The notes beneath the pieces were generated by a model, which was not told the DNA's origin, did no database searches, and was given only the letters and a program-made list of their open reading frames with translations. From NCBI RefSeq assembly GCF_014529535.1, contig NW_023503493.1:22042001-22106000 (forward strand): a DNA stretch of 64,000 bases, in the 5' to 3' direction. This DNA comes from Bradysia coprophila (lineage: Eukaryota > Arthropoda > Insecta > Diptera > Sciaridae). The translations under genes were made by a program, and so were the position numbers. Positions 36,220 to 50,448 of the stretch are shown here, one piece after another. Every line of letters begins with the position of its first letter. Position 1 is the stretch's first letter.

Positions 36220-38756
36220 GTCAAAAACGTTTTATTGGCTTTTCGCCTCCGATTGACATCTGACATCCATTGCGTTGCCTTGCCTTGAAACGCGAAATGT
36301 TCGTTGTATTGATTTATTGTATGTATATTAGTAAAAACGTGAAATGCATTTAATTTATTGTAAATAAATGATAACAACTAGATCAATATAGGTAAGACAT
36401 GCACCAAACTGCGATAGGAAATGGACGTGAAAAGAAAGTGGAATTAAAGAAGAAAAAATAGTCGATTAGTTTAGCGTTAATCAACGCGTTAGTTCTGTCT
36501 AAAATGTAATTCATCCGCAGTCTCTAAAATTATAATTCGACTTATCGGATATCAATACCCGCATTGCTAGTCTCTTTGCCGGTATTTGTAATTATCGAAT
36601 TACCAATTATCCACGCACGCTAATTGTGTTAAGTAATGAGAACCAAATAAAATTTCAGCAAATTGAATGTTTTATCATCTACAGATGAAAAATAAATCGC
36701 AACGGAGTTAAATATAAAAACAGTGTCACTTAACTCACTCTCCAATTTTTCGTGTGAATTCTAAAAATCCTATCGCCAAAAAGGTTCGTTAAATCGAGCT
36801 TTAAATAATCTTGCATTCAATCAACTTGGTGCAAAATATTTATCGACACACAAATTGCATTCTATTCGGTATTGTTATGTATACAATGCAGCTATCGTAT
36901 CTCGTTATGTGTTGTGAACGCAATGAACTATTTATATTTAGAGTGAAATGCATCGTAACCACTCACATCACAGCCCTATTTTTTTGCAAACGGCAAACGT
37001 ATCAAGATAACAAAAATAATAATTATTAAATCTGTTACTTCAAATTGTTTAAAATGTCACCAAGGACAAAGGAATGCTAGCCATTTATTTTCCTTGTCGG
37101 TGTCATTCCAGACAGGAAAATTTACTAAGTAAAAAGTACTAAGTACTAAGTACTAAATAAAAATAATTCCAGAAATTCATTCTGGCAAACGTAAAATCTG
37201 TATGAAGCGGTAGCAACTTCGCGTTTGCCTTAATAGAAAATACTCAAATCAAGGAACTGGTTTGATTAGATCAATGATATGTTTGTTGTCTGTGAAACGG
37301 GCACATAAATTATAGCTAAATCTAAATGCTGCAACACATACGACACATAAAATATCAAAGTCCAGATAGCACAATGACGTCTTTTTTGAGTCCTATTAAA
37401 TTGCGATCAATGTGAACCCAACAAGAAAATCTATTTGAATTTAATTTTATTAACATTCAAATCAAAAACAGAGTTAAAAAACTAATGTGCTTCGGTTAGA
37501 CTTTAGACTTTGGACTATGATGCCTCATTTTTTGTTTTGTCAACATATTATGACTGATTCCGGCACAGTACGGGAAAATGCTTATAGCTTCGATCGAAAT
37601 TTACTTGTAAAAACAGTAGACTATCACACATCGTATCTAAAATTGTTATTTCCGCACATTGGCACGAAGAACGAAGAATCGCAGGCGAATGTTACGTTGT
37701 TTCGATAGTTGCATTTGATTCAACAACAAGTCAATTTATATAGAATCGAATTTCGGGACATCATTCTAGGTAGACATACTTAATTTTGAGCCGAAAAGTC
37801 ATTGGAACAATGCGACAGTCACTCAAATCCAATCCGATTACATACTCTTCAATTAAATTTATTTTTTATCTTATCAACCTCACGAGTTCTGTTAATTGGT
37901 TATGACAACTATATGCTATGCTGATGTGTATTTATATCCAATGTTTAAAGTTTTATTACGATTCTGTAAGTAATTTAAACTTGGTGATCGAAAGATGTTA
38001 GTACTTTGATCTTAAAATGTTTATCAATTTTAATTATAACAGACAATGCAACATTGTGAACATATCAACGTTGTACGAAAATAGTATCATTATAATTGTT
38101 AAATAAAGTGTGCCAGTGGTATTGATTTTAATTTAAAACTGTATCACAGTTCCGCAAACTATAATCAAATGAAATTTTATTGTTAGTTGTTTCGAAAGTC
38201 TTGAGCAAATATTTTGAAAGGGTTAAAGGGGCGTTGATCTTAAAGTTCTTTATGAGATTTTAACAAAATATATCTCGATTGAGCCTCCCAATTCTTTTTT
38301 TCAACGGAAAACCTTTTTTTGACGAATGTAGTCCCTTCATGGTTTCCCTACAAATTCAATGATTCTCAGTACAATTTCTCTAACAACTATTTCACTTGTT
38401 CCAATAATTTTTTTCAGACAAAATGTGGAAATAAATTGTTGTTATGTCGAACATTCAAAAGTACGACTTCATTGAAAGAATTAAATAAAGTCAAAACGAA
38501 TCTTGTCCTTCAAAACCGTGCACGATTCAGAAAGCTTAGAAGATTATCTTGAAAATCTAGTTCCAGCTGAAACTTCGGGAGCCTTTGTTCTGATTGTGTT
38601 GACCTCGAGGAAAAAGTAGGAAATTACATTTTCTTGGGTGACTTGTCATGGCTCTAGCCACGATGAAGTTTCCAACTTTCTTTCCCTCTGTAAACAAATA
38701 ACTATTTCTCATATTTCTATCGTTTCCATTCAGCAAAAGATTTCTCCTTTTTTCAG

Positions 38757-41672
38757 ATGAATGAAGATGAAAAAACAACCCACTTTTACTTCGGCACAGT
38801 TGACTACTGTGTCTTTGCGGCTATGTTGATCTTGTCAGCGACGTCGGGAACATATTTTGGATACATAAGGTAGACAATTTTCAGTTATTACTTCACAACC
38901 ACAGGGCGATGTGCTAATAAATTGGTTTTTACAATATAACTCAACTCCCAAGTATTTCGCTAGAGCGTTCAATTCGACCACCACTCTTCTCTTACTATTG
39001 ACGTTTTCTGAAAATTAACTTCACTTTGCAGAAAACAAAAACCATCTAGCCATACCGTACTTTCTCGCAACGAGAACATCAACAGCAAGAAAAATAAAAA
39101 TGATTTCGGTTCGTCATCAATGAATGAATACTTGCTGGGATCAAGAAAATTAAAACCATTTCCCGTGTCAATGAGCCTAATTGCCAGGTATTAAATACGA
39201 GCGATAATAATTAAAGTAACGTTCCCTGAATTATCTTTATGGATCTAATAGTTACATATCAGGCGTTACTATTTTGGGAACACCAGCTGAGATCTACAAC
39301 TACGGCTCACAATATTGGTTGATTGTGGTACCTATATTCTTAATGGGCATTGTCGTATCCACTGTTTACCTACCAGTATTTTCTTCACTTAAAGTTAGTT
39401 CTTCCTATGAAGTAAGTACGGCCTGAAAAATTAGTCAAGTGGAAGAATAAGTGAAACTAAATTTGATTTGTAATTTTGCAGTATTTGGAACTTCGTTTTA
39501 GTTCATCTGTGCGAACAGTTGCATCTGTAATGTTCGTCATAGACGAGGTATTAAATTTCAGAGTTTCATAAAAAGGTGTTTGCTCAACCATTGAATTGTT
39601 TCAGATTTTATTTTTACCAATCATAATATACGTTCCAGCTTTGGCATTTAATCAAGGTACGAATCAGTTTTACCTAACATTCTGTTGGAAGAAAATATTT
39701 TCGAATTTTCCTTATCCTATTTCAGTGACCGGAGCTAATTTGTATCTCATTGGAGGTATCGTCTGTATCGTGTGCATATTTTATACCATTATTGTAAGTT
39801 CGATTTTATATCCGAATTCACTCAAAATTTTGTCGAATAAAATAATGTTCCAAATTTCCAGGGTGGAATTAAGGCTGTTGTCCATACTGACGCCTGGCAG
39901 GTGATGGTGATGTTCCTTTCTGTGGTAGGAACCATATTTTCCTTAAGAGATTTTACGTTTTTTCAACTGATTTTAAAACCATTAGGTCGTTGTGACTGCA
40001 ATTGGTACTTCAGCTATTGGTCCGACTGAAATATATAAGAGAGCAATGGATGGAGGCCGGTTAAATTTTTTGAAGTATAAACACGACACAAAATATAAAC
40101 TTTTTCCGTCAGAAATTTAACTATCTCCTTTCACCAAAAAACCAATTAGCATGAGCCCATCAATGTACGAACGGCACACATTCTGGAGCGTTCTTATCGG
40201 TGGATTTTCCTATTGGACATCTTTTAATTCAGTCAATCAAACAATGGTGCAACGTTACATGTCATTGCCCAATTTAAAGAAAGCCAGACAGTCCATTGCA
40301 ATGTTCACCGTTGGTATAAGTCTCTTCGTTTCAGTGTGTTGCTATGCTGGTGTTTTGGTATACGCAGAATTTTACCAGTGCGATCCGACTGCATCTGGAT
40401 TAATAAAGGTATGCATTCCGTATTACGCTTTACTACGATACATGGAAATGAATCTGCGATTTTACAGGCTGATGACCAACTGTTTCCCATGTATGTGATG
40501 AAAATTGTTGGCGATATTCGTGGACTGCCGGGTTTATTTATAGGTAAAGGGAATTTTGAGTTCGCTTCTCGATGTTAATTTCATTTAAACTTGTAATTTT
40601 AGCTGGTGTGTTTGGTGCAGCATTAAGGTATTTAATTGAATCCCCAAATGCGTTTTGAGCCTAATGCTCGGCTTCTGTTTCGTTTAGTTCTTTGTCTGTT
40701 GTGCTGAACTCAACTGCTGCTGTTCTGCTTGAAGATATTTGCAAAGGTTGTTTCAATGGAAAACCAAATGATAAAGTGGCTGGATTCATAGTGAAAGGAA
40801 GTATTTTGGCATTGGGTGCGTTAGCCATGCTATTTCTGTTCGTGGTCGAGAAACTTGGTGGCATCCTCGGCGTATGTATAGTACTTTGCTAGACTCTTTA
40901 TAAGAAAAACCAGAATTGCTTATTAATCCACTCATTTTTACTTGTTTTCGTTTGTCATGTGATCGTTTCAAAATCTTCATGTTCATTAGGTGGCAACAAG
41001 TCTGTCAGCGGTAAGCGAGAAACTTTTTTTGTTTCAATTTCAAAACGAAAAAATCTAAAAAAAATTCTTTTCAGATTGCTGCCGGTACAACATTCGGTAT
41101 ATTCACTCTTGGAATGCTGGTACCATGGAGCAATACATATGGTGCTTTATGGGGAGCGGTAGCGGGTGCCATTATGTCAGGTTGGATTTCATTCGGTTCA
41201 CAAGCGGTCGTAGCTGCTGGCCAAATTATACCGCAAAAACTGAATTCGTCAGTCGAAGCATGTGAGGCAATCAACGCAACCATATCAAACTTGATGCCAC
41301 ATGATGAATCGGATGTCTTCCCGCTGTATCGTCTGTCATTCCACTGGATAAATCCGGCCGGTGTACTTAGTGTTTTGATTGTAGGAACAATCGTTTCCTT
41401 TCTAACCGGACCTAGGGATTTGAAGACGATTGATCCGGAGTTGATATCTCCAGTCATTCATAGGTGAGAGTTAAATCATTCGCTTTGAAACGACCATATC
41501 CATTATCGTATGCCAATTATTCTGCAGGTTACTCCCAACGGAATGTTTCAATAACTTCGGAGACAGAAGTAATCGCCAAAAAGACACAGGCTTAGTGTAC
41601 TTACGTGCCGAACAATCGGATTCGGTAAATGTGTCTACAGTTGTACCTGTACCCAATCAAGTTGAAAGTTGA
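38757..41672 (+). CDS. SLC5-family sodium-coupled transporter (SMVT/SMCT-like)
   Basis: Sodium:solute symporter of the plasma membrane; insect relatives are annotated as sodium-dependent multivitamin or monocarboxylate transporters. Fifteen exons join in phase to 621 residues: 38757-38869, 39032-39187, 39252-39411, 39482-39547, 39605-39656, 39726-39793, 39862-39924, 39986-40074, 40150-40408, 40468-40543, 40603-40627, 40688-40871, 40990-41010, 41075-41463, 41528-41672. Exon 13 is a 21-bp microexon. The first ATG lies directly after an acceptor (TTTTTTCAG), so the 5' UTR is on an upstream exon. Family signatures: YLLGSRKLKPFPVSMSLIA, SYISGVTILGTPAEIYNYG, GGIKAVVHTDAWQ, GGFSYWTSFNSVNQTMVQRY and LPGLFIAGVFGAALSSLS. 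Multiple hydrophobic helices. The basic, Asn-rich loop in exon 2 (RNENINSKKNKND) is unusual in length. Substrate not predictable. Confidence 0.93.
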
Positions 41673-41922
41673 TAAGTGTCGTTGATGTCCCGATTAAATG
41701 TTTCCTGTACTTATCGCCCGGAACTCATGGTGATTATGTGAGAAAACAGTTCCATTTCCTTCGGTAGTGTATATTTGAGCATTGGTGTGTGATGTGGGAA
41801 AATAATGTTAAAATGTTAAATTTAGAACGGTACCGTAACACTTGCTGTGATATTCGTTACTTTTTTGATTGTAATCAACTTCAGAAATCTTTTCTTTTTG
41901 GAAATTGTTGAAACTTTTGTAT

Positions 41923-41928
41923 AATAAA
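41923..41928 (+). terminator. Poly(A) signal AATAAA of the SLC5 transporter gene
   Basis: Canonical hexamer 250 bp after the stop at 41670-41672. Confidence 0.6.
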
Positions 41929-43189
41929 TCTATTTTTGAAAGTTTTTAAACCTCGAGTTTCATTTGGAACGGGTGGGGAAATATAATTAGGCCAGATTAA
42001 TGGACATACGGACCATCAGTAGACCTGTTACAAACTACAAGCATACTGCCAGTACTAATAATGGTTCTATTACTGCTTTTGATCAAACAACTTTCAAAAG
42101 AATGACGGGAAATCTATTACTTCATTTCTTTTAACATATTTGCTATGTACGAGCTCACATTACTCAAAATTTGCGTTTATTTTGCGTCGTTTTTATGAAT
42201 AAACAGACGAACCGCCTTGTCAGTGAAAAGTGCATCAAAACATGTACTGGAGAAAGTTTCGGATTGTTGGAAAGAACGTAAGAAATTAGATCTCCCTTTA
42301 CAATATGTTAACAGAAACAGACGCAACTGTTATATCAATATCGACGACAGTATAACCAACAATATGGTCTAGCTAACGTGGTTCTACATGACATAATGCA
42401 TGTTAAAACTAAACTCAAACTAAAACGAAGGAAGTATAACATCCCCCATCACTGATGAGTCATCAGTCTTTTGAGAAATCCTGAGAACAACGAATGGTGA
42501 ATCCAAACCTATTGTACCAGCAGTTTATATAGATATACTTTGCTCAAAGCCATGCTGTGATTCAAATCGGTAAATTTTGAAGACATTGAAGACTTTGCTT
42601 ATGAAAGAGGATTATAAGCTGACAGTTTTGTGTCACTATGCCCTTGTTGTGTACCCCCTTTGGTCTCAAACTATTGTCGGGATGATTCATATCAGATTTT
42701 ACGTCTGACCTATTAAATATAGTAAACCTGTACCATCGTCACCTATATAGCTTATGATGACATTCATGCATGTTTTTGTTTTGAACCACGTCACAAAATT
42801 TCAAATAGAAACTGGAAACCTATAAGAGCTAACGATTCAAAAACTGTTGAGTCTTTCTTAACCCTTTTACCAGACGACATGTAATCTTAGACATATCAAA
42901 TCAACACTAGTTTGTATAAGTTGTTATAATTCGACTAAAGGCATGCAATTATATCACAGGTGCGGTTATCCTTTACCGGTACATTCAAAAGATTAATTCA
43001 AATTATTTTTCAGTTCTTCTGTAAGAATTTTGATACAGGATTCAGTAGATCAAATTTTAGTCAGAGCTAATCTCATTGCTTAGTTTAATCAACTCTGTCC
43101 CTAAAGGTCATTGAAATGTACATTGAAATGTACTTCTCAGTGATAAATGAAGGAATTTTTAAGTCTGTAAAAGGCTTTTGTATGAAATT

Positions 43190-43284
43190 CTATCCCCACT
43201 CTTTTTACAGTGTAAAATTTTGTATGGAACACTGTCAAGTTTCAGTACTCTATTTAGAGTACCACTTTTACTTGAAGTGCGTTG
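43190..43284. mobile_element. MITE family 3, right-end remnant
   Basis: Carries the interior and right terminus of the family (AACACTGTCAAGTTTCAGTA, AGAGTACCACTTTTACTTGA, GTGCGTTG). The left terminus is degenerate or missing. The word ATGTACTTCT occurs on both sides (43128-43137 and 43285-43294). Confidence 0.7.
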
Positions 43285-46200
43285 ATGTACTTCTTAAACT
43301 TCACATAGTTCAAATTCCTATTGAAGGCTTTCGTAAGACTGGAGTCCATAAAATTTGTAGATATTTAACATCTATCAACGCCAAATCGGCTGTTAGTTAG
43401 TTAGAGTTATTTCGCTTCTATTGTCCTAACAGTTATAAAATTTTCAATGTCTTTCACCAGGTGCCCAAAATTAAAACGTCTTTCATATGCTCCAAGCACG
43501 TTTCAGCACAGTCGTCTGTCGTTCCCACTTGATGTGGTCATCTCATGTAAAATGTTCCCAACAAAATACAGAATTTATGAGTGCCTCTTTTGGTGCTTAT
43601 ATATGAATTGGATGAGCAAAAAAAACTGTTCCTTCATTCCGTGATGTCGTTGTTGTTGTACTCTGGTGCTTCTTTTTTTTGTTGTCTCCATCTCGACTCG
43701 TCATCTTTCTCCCATAAAATGTGAGGATATTTTCATTTTAAAGTTTATTACGCTTTTATAATATTCACAGAAAAACAAATAAAATGACATGTTCCTGTCA
43801 TGTCATTTTCCACATTGCAACCTGTTTAAAAAATATCGTTTGGTTATTTATTTATCTGCCGCACAACTTTATACCTATCTACACAGTAAAAGCGAGTAAC
43901 GAGCGGAACAGTTTTACGACATTGTTATGTTTCGTGCTTTTGTGACTATAAAGAATAAGATTTCGTTAGAAAAACGGCTAAGACAGGAATACTGTGGTGA
44001 CTTCGAAATGCTGAAAATTAGTAACGGCAAAAAGTGTAATACTTTGGCTAGTAACTGAAATCGCACCTAAAATAGTTGAATTAAAAGTAAAACGGATAGT
44101 CGGATTACTTCACCCTGGAATGTTACACGAAAAGTTATTTAGAGAAAGAAAAACCAAAAATTTGTATTTCAAACGTAAAGTTACAAAACAGGTAGAGAAA
44201 GCAACACTGGGAGCATAGGACATTAAGTTTTTACTCTTTCACAGACGGCAAGCATATCATCAGTTTTACTATCGGGTCTATTACTTCACTTGATTTTCAA
44301 GAGATGATGGAATTTTCTACTATATAAGGTCGCATTAGTCCGAGCTTGTGGCTTATTTCTAAAGTTGTTATTGATAACACATGATCTCCGTAACAGGTTT
44401 ATATAAAGGGAAGTCTGAACAAATTATGCTAAGTAGAGCTGAGGAACAAATTATATTTTATTACCATACTTTCAGTTTAGCTTCATTATTATATTTACAA
44501 ATATTCCCGACATAAAATCTAGCTTTCGAGCAACAACCGGACTTTTCCATGTTCAAACACAACCGCATTCAAATTTACAGTGTAATTCCCACACAGAAAA
44601 GAAAACATCCTTATAACGAATTCACAGTGCTTTGATACCACCCGAGTTTTATTTTCATTTCGGTGGTGTAATGTTCATTCCGAAATGAAGCTTTATGTAT
44701 ATCTGTTTGGTATTTATATGTAACCATTCCACATATTCCCAAGATGTAAGGAATAACTTGTCAGATACTTATATATACATACCACCCGCACATCATGATC
44801 TATTTCAATTTGATTGCATGATGGTCATGCATAATTTACTGAATTTTACAAATGTATTTTTGATAGGCATTCTCGTTTCTGGTATTGTTAGTTGGTTATG
44901 GGAGTCAGTTAGCTGAGCTGGTAATGTTACATCAACATCAGACTTGATGGACAGACACGGGAGATGAATTTATTATTTAAGACGTTGGTGTTCCAAAATT
45001 AGGACTACACCATTCGCAGCCAAGAGCTCAATTATTACCAGAAGTGGAAGCACAACTATCGATATGGATTGAGAATACATACATGTAGTTCGTTGTATTA
45101 TGCCAAATAGCGTGGAACTCATAACATTTATACAACAACAACAAAAATTGTTTCTATATTTTGTGCATTATGGCGCTCCGGTTGAATAATTTATTTCGAT
45201 TTAAAAAAATTCCTCAATGACCAACTCCATACATACAACATTGCAGAAAAAAAAAGTATAACAAAAATAAAATTTTATAAACTCAACTCACATGTTAAAT
45301 CCAACAATGTTTTGCGGTTTAAATGTTTGCATAACAAAAGAAGTGGATTTTTGTGGATTTTATTTTTAAAAAAATGGTCGTCCCTTTTTATTTTTCAATT
45401 CGAATTTTGGTTTTTAGTCAGCACATTTTTTTCTCGCATTTATTTCTATTTTGGTATGGCTGGAAAAAATACCTTCAAACATTATGTCTATATGCGGTTC
45501 GGACCAACAACTACATGGCATGCATTTTATTTTAATTTTTTTCGTTTAATGTTGTGAAGGCATTTAAATCGCATAAACAGAACACAATGAACAAAAGTAA
45601 CCGTTACGTTCGCTCCATGGCTCCTTTTTTTTCAAATAACACCACATATATTCATCATCCCACATACATATTTCTTAGCGCCACATACACAGTCATTTCG
45701 AAAATTTTATCGGGATTAAATTAATAAAGCAAACAAACTCTGTTAATCCTTTAATACGAACATAAATACGATTTAAAATAACAATAGGGTACTCATTACA
45801 TCAAAATGAACCAATCAAAAATTTCCGAAAACATAATTCATCCAACCACTCACATATATATATGTGGAGAGATTTAAACGAGACTCTCGTAGTGGATCTG
45901 GTCGTAATGCCAATGATATCGATATAACTTCCTCTTCCATCGCAGCTTGAATGCAAACGGAACGTATTATGTATACGAATTCCCCATCATAGTTATATTT
46001 TGCACACAACACAGCTCTATATTTAATACGCTGAAAACAATTGTAAAAGCTTTTTGCACAGCATTGCTTTTGCACATAAATAAATATGTGTAGTGTACTC
46101 AAGTCCACCCGCGTTTTCGGTGCAAATCGAGAAAACAATCATTCATCATGATATGGGAATCTGAAATGGGGAAAGCTTAAAACTTAATCCGTGTAGACCA

Positions 46201-47487
46201 GTCGAAATCTTCATTAATGCCATAATCGGGTCTAATTATTACAGTTTAAAATGTGAACACCACATAGAATTATAAATGAGAGTAGAAATTTGAATTTTTC
46301 GCTGGAAAAATATGAGTTTTAAATGTTGTATTTTTAGGCGTACGAAACAGACAGGTGGGTTGTGTCTTGACTTTTTATAATACACGTTTCGCTTTTATTC
46401 AGTGGTAATCTGGCTGAGAACTTTAAAATTTCACGGTTTTCTTGTCATATCTGCTGGCAACAGTTGAATTTCTAGCCGTTTCTTCAAGAATTTGCTTCGA
46501 TATGCACCGTCTACGATTCATGATTGAGGAAATGGTGTCATACCTCTATACGAGAAAATGTCTTACAAAAGAGAAAATGTCAACGAAAAGTTTGAGCAGA
46601 TGGAAAAACGATGTCACACTATTTCTAGTAGTCAGTGTTGCTTGAACCCTAATCTATACCCACATAATGTAGCCCAAATTGGTCAATCTAAAAATGGCCT
46701 AACAACATTTGCATTTTCACAAAAACCTTCTTAATGTAGGTTTTAAGATACCATCGTGATCTTGGTAGCTTTTCCAATCATAAAGCATGCTGTTAGAATT
46801 GTAATTGTTATAACAAAATTAGACCTCAAGATGTTAATCAACTTTATTTTAATAATTTTAAATGGAATTAAAAGCAAGCACAGTTCAAGGAAAAGTTTAA
46901 TGTTCGTCGAACCGTTTTTTTACTTGTCAGGTTAGAGCTGAGTTAAGCAAATGGGTTAAATGAACTGTTTATCCAGTTTCAGTGAGACTATTTCATCTGT
47001 TATTAACAACGACGTCAAAAATGAATAATGCACTATCATTGTTCGTGTTACTCATAGCAAAATGCATGCTCAACAAATAAAGTAGTAGATTCCTATAATC
47101 GTTCGCATGACTGTTGTTGAAAGGATATTGAAATAATTTTAGAAGCTACTTTTTGAAAAGCAGCGGTTCAAAGTTTCCTCTGTACTGCTCGAAGGTTATT
47201 AGATTTCACTGGGCATCCCCTTGGCGCTATGACACTTTGAGAGTAACACTTTTTTCACAGTGCATGCAATAATATAGTTATATTCTCAACTCAGCTGAAA
47301 CGTCGAGCCTTTGTTGTGTTGACCTCGGGAAAAAGAAGGAAATGTCATTTTCTCGACAGGCTCTGGCCACAAGCAACGTTTTGTTTCGCTCAGATATTTG
47401 GATATTCAAATTGTTGGCAGTTTCAAGTCCTTTTCTACTACGCATTCTGAGATAGAAAATCTTGAAATTTATGTAGGTCTATTACGA

Positions 47488-48240
47488 TTTTTTTTTTAAA
47501 TCATTTATTTTATCATTCCATAATAAACATTGCGCGGAATACAGCCTCATTCGAAAAAGTACACAATTAAAAGAAATCAAATTTTCGTGTCAATCAAAAT
47601 ATAAATTAAATTTTTATCACAGTAAGAATACTATCAATTTCGTCTAAGGTAAAATTAGAATAAAATATCACAAAAAAGTTATCCACAATCAATTCACAAA
47701 AACGAAGGGAGATATGGCAGAAAACATCTCACTTACATTCATGACTTTGAGCTAAACTTTAGCTTTAAATGAGTGAATACACCTGAGCTGACGGACTTCG
47801 GAACTGAGCCGGTTATACTCACTGATGGACTGCTGTAGTGATGGGTGAATGTTTAATAGATGCACACAACTTCGTCGTCTTGAGGATCGCATATGAATGT
47901 CTCCATTGAGTCGGATGTCGAATCCATGTTTCGTCAATGATTTAACCATACGATGCAGATGCACCACTCTCTCCACTATGGCAAGTTGATGAATTGGGAG
48001 AATGCTAACGCTGTACAGAAAGGTGGTTGAAGTGTCTCGGGGAAGTCGAAAGCACGCTTTGAGGCACTTATTTTGCATAGTTTGCAGTTCATCCATTTTT
48101 GTTTTGTTACCCTGGCTGTAGATCGGTAGCATGTAAACGATGTGACTCTGAACATACGCATGATAAAGTTGCTTTCTTTTACCGGCCGGAATGTATTTTC
48201 CACATCTCCACATCAGCGGTGCGAACGGACCATCTTTTTA
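47488..48240 (-). mobile_element. 5'-truncated non-LTR retrotransposon (Jockey/CR1-like), 3' end
   Basis: Minus-strand frame (48236-47752) encodes ~160 residues of the C-terminal part of a LINE-type reverse transcriptase: AYVQSHIVYMLPIYSQGNK, ELQTMQNKCLKACFRLP, SILPIHQL and a final EYNRLSSEVRQLR...SFKAK typical of such proteins. A ~250-bp 3' UTR follows, ending in AATAAA and a poly(A) run (poly-T on the plus strand at 47488-47497). The 5' end stops abruptly near 48240. ATCGTAA after the tail and ATCGTTA before the 5' end may be a target duplication (6 of 7). The reverse-transcriptase catalytic part is missing, so it is inactive. Confidence 0.85.
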
Positions 48241-50448
48241 ACGATGAAATGGTAAATTGAATTCGCTTAGAGATTTACGTTGTCATCGCTTCTTTCTTAT
48301 ACCACAAACATAACTCAAGCTAACACTCATAGTTTTACACGCAAACGTCTGAATCGTGTTCATAAGGCTTCATCGAATCCACATAACTAATGACTTCATA
48401 ATAGGGTATAGAATTAAATCAGTTTAACGATAAAATAAAATTAATCTTCCTAAATTCCGTCTATCCGTCTACTTTCAAAGTGCTTCACCAAATTTAACTT
48501 CAATTCGGATTTTAACTGGAAAAACAAATGAACTGCGGTAATCAATAATTTGTTTAATAAAAATAAAATGGGAGGAAGCCGAAAAGCTTCTTTGAACAGC
48601 AAAAGTTCACATTTCTGTTCCGTTCGGTTCCGTTGGTTCGTCTTTTATACTGTTAATAGTAAATTGTAACCTCTATCATGGAGTGTAATTTAAATTTGTG
48701 AATTATTTAATTTCCTATATTTGTCTAAAGAAAGGTGTACACGGTATCATTTTATATATCAAACGTTCTCGTTCCGTATATTATGTGTGCAGTGGAATGT
48801 AATGTGAAAAACTGTAGACATTTCCCTGATTTGCTGATGGTAATAGTTAAACCTTTTCTAATTTTAAACATTCAAAGGCATTTTGGCATAACATTTTATA
48901 TTTGTACAAGTCTACCGCAACGCTATGCTCGTATTTAAATAGTAAAAATATTCTACACACTAAATCACATTATACACCATATTTTTGATAGGGCGGCCGG
49001 TAAAGTCACTATTGCCGTTCGGAGTAGAATGGGTTGGAAATTCTATTTTGAAAATTAAGCAATTGCAAGAATACACACATACACACATTTGATCCTTCAG
49101 ATTTAGAGTTTTGTGAATAACGATGTGTGCGAATACGTGTGTACGTTGTATGTACGTATGGTGTGTGTGGATGTTACCAAATACCCTTCATCTGCTAAAC
49201 ATTCATAAAATTAAAATATATATTTGCAAAAAGCACTTAGATGAGGTTTATTTTCCGCTTAATTAAATATTTATGAGCTTCACATTAAATGTTTTTTCCA
49301 TATATTTTGTTTGATATAAAACGGGCAAATTAAGAGCCAAATTAAACAAAAATTCTGAAATATTTAGCTTTTCCTGTATTTTACAAATTACATACCGAAT
49401 GTCGTATACATACTTACCGAAACATATTATAAAACACAATTGTATCATATAGATAGATGGATGGATCTAGATATCCATAAATGGTTTATTACGGGGGTAT
49501 TGTACAGTTTTTAGACGTTGTATGAATAATTTGTGAAAGATACAAAGGTTTGTAGGGGGTTTAATAAGCAATTTATAACTGAAACAGATTCTCTCGACTA
49601 ATTTTTGGAGCGAAATCAAGAAGGAAAAGTATAAAAATAAATTTGGTGGATTATTTCGCTTGGGGCTTTCAGATAAACAAATATTTTAAAACTCATATAT
49701 GAGCTTTGTAGGTCCTTTCATGATAAAATATTTGTTTGCTACTTACAAACACAATTAAATTTCTATAATTTGAATTAAAAAAAAAAAACTTTCATTTGAT
49801 AGCCGGAATTTCCAAGTTATGCATTCAATAACTTCTTATCCGAACTATTTGCAACAATAATATGTTAGAACAGAAAATAATATCATACTTTAAGTGACGG
49901 CAAGAAGTCAAATACACACAAATTAAACAAAATTGTAAGTCGTTCACTGAATTCTGTATATTTCTTACATCATTGGACCATCGAAATATTAAAGGGAGAT
50001 TAAGAAAAATAACTCGATTTTCCATACATTTTCCATAGTTGGGAACGATTGAGTCCTCTTATTAAGTAGAAAGTATTGAGTGGCCATGTTTTGCAAATGG
50101 ACGTTGATCATCTCTGCTTCACAATAAACTCATGTTCGTCGCAAGCAATTAGATTTCTGTTAATTTTTTGAAGTCAAATAAATGAGGTAGTCTACCTCCT
50201 ATGAAGAAGGAAAAAAACAACATTTTCAAGGCCAATGTTCACACGCTTCATGCCAAATAACCAAGTAAAAACATAGCTAACGCCGACCCGTACGAAACAC
50301 CTATTCGTATCAAAAGCCTTTAATGTAAAACTCTTCATTTCTTTTACTTCATTCTCTCCCGAAAAGCTATTCGCCCTTTAAAATCACTTACATTATCTTT
50401 CTTTACCTTGTTATCATATACAAATAAATTGCCGGAGGCAATTTAGAC
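48241..50448. other. Intergenic, no gene seen
   Basis: AT-rich DNA. It includes a purine-pyrimidine stretch with short CA/TG runs near 49070-49175 (ACACACATACACACA, GTGTGTGTGG). Nothing coding recognised. Confidence 0.5.

Larger units (their letters stand above)
32275..38756. other. Intergenic, ~6.5 kb without a recognised gene
   Basis: Probably holds the promoters of two divergent genes (ATPase to the left, SLC5 transporter to the right) plus repeats listed separately. It includes a GC-rich box CGGAGTACCCGGCTTTACCC at 35311-35330 next to a TA-rich tract, the kind of sequence found at the edge of some dispersed insect repeats. 35.3-35.9 kb is rich in short ACGC/GACGCGT words, possibly a decayed repeat. 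38565-38700 resembles 47290-47400. No coding frame recognised. Confidence 0.5.
41673..47487. other. Intergenic, ~5.8 kb without a recognised gene
   Basis: AT-rich DNA. It holds a family 3 MITE remnant and scattered phrases such as TCTATTACTTCA that recur elsewhere in the window (near 42.1 and 44.3 kb), suggesting decayed repeats. Short frames of 60-107 codons show no recognisable domain. No tRNA-like structure was accepted. Confidence 0.5.

Noticed and set aside
44895..44980. tRNA-like stretch (AGTTAGCTGAGCTGGTAATG)
   Set aside because: It resembles a tRNA A-box by eye, but no B-box, acceptor stem or anticodon arm could be drawn.
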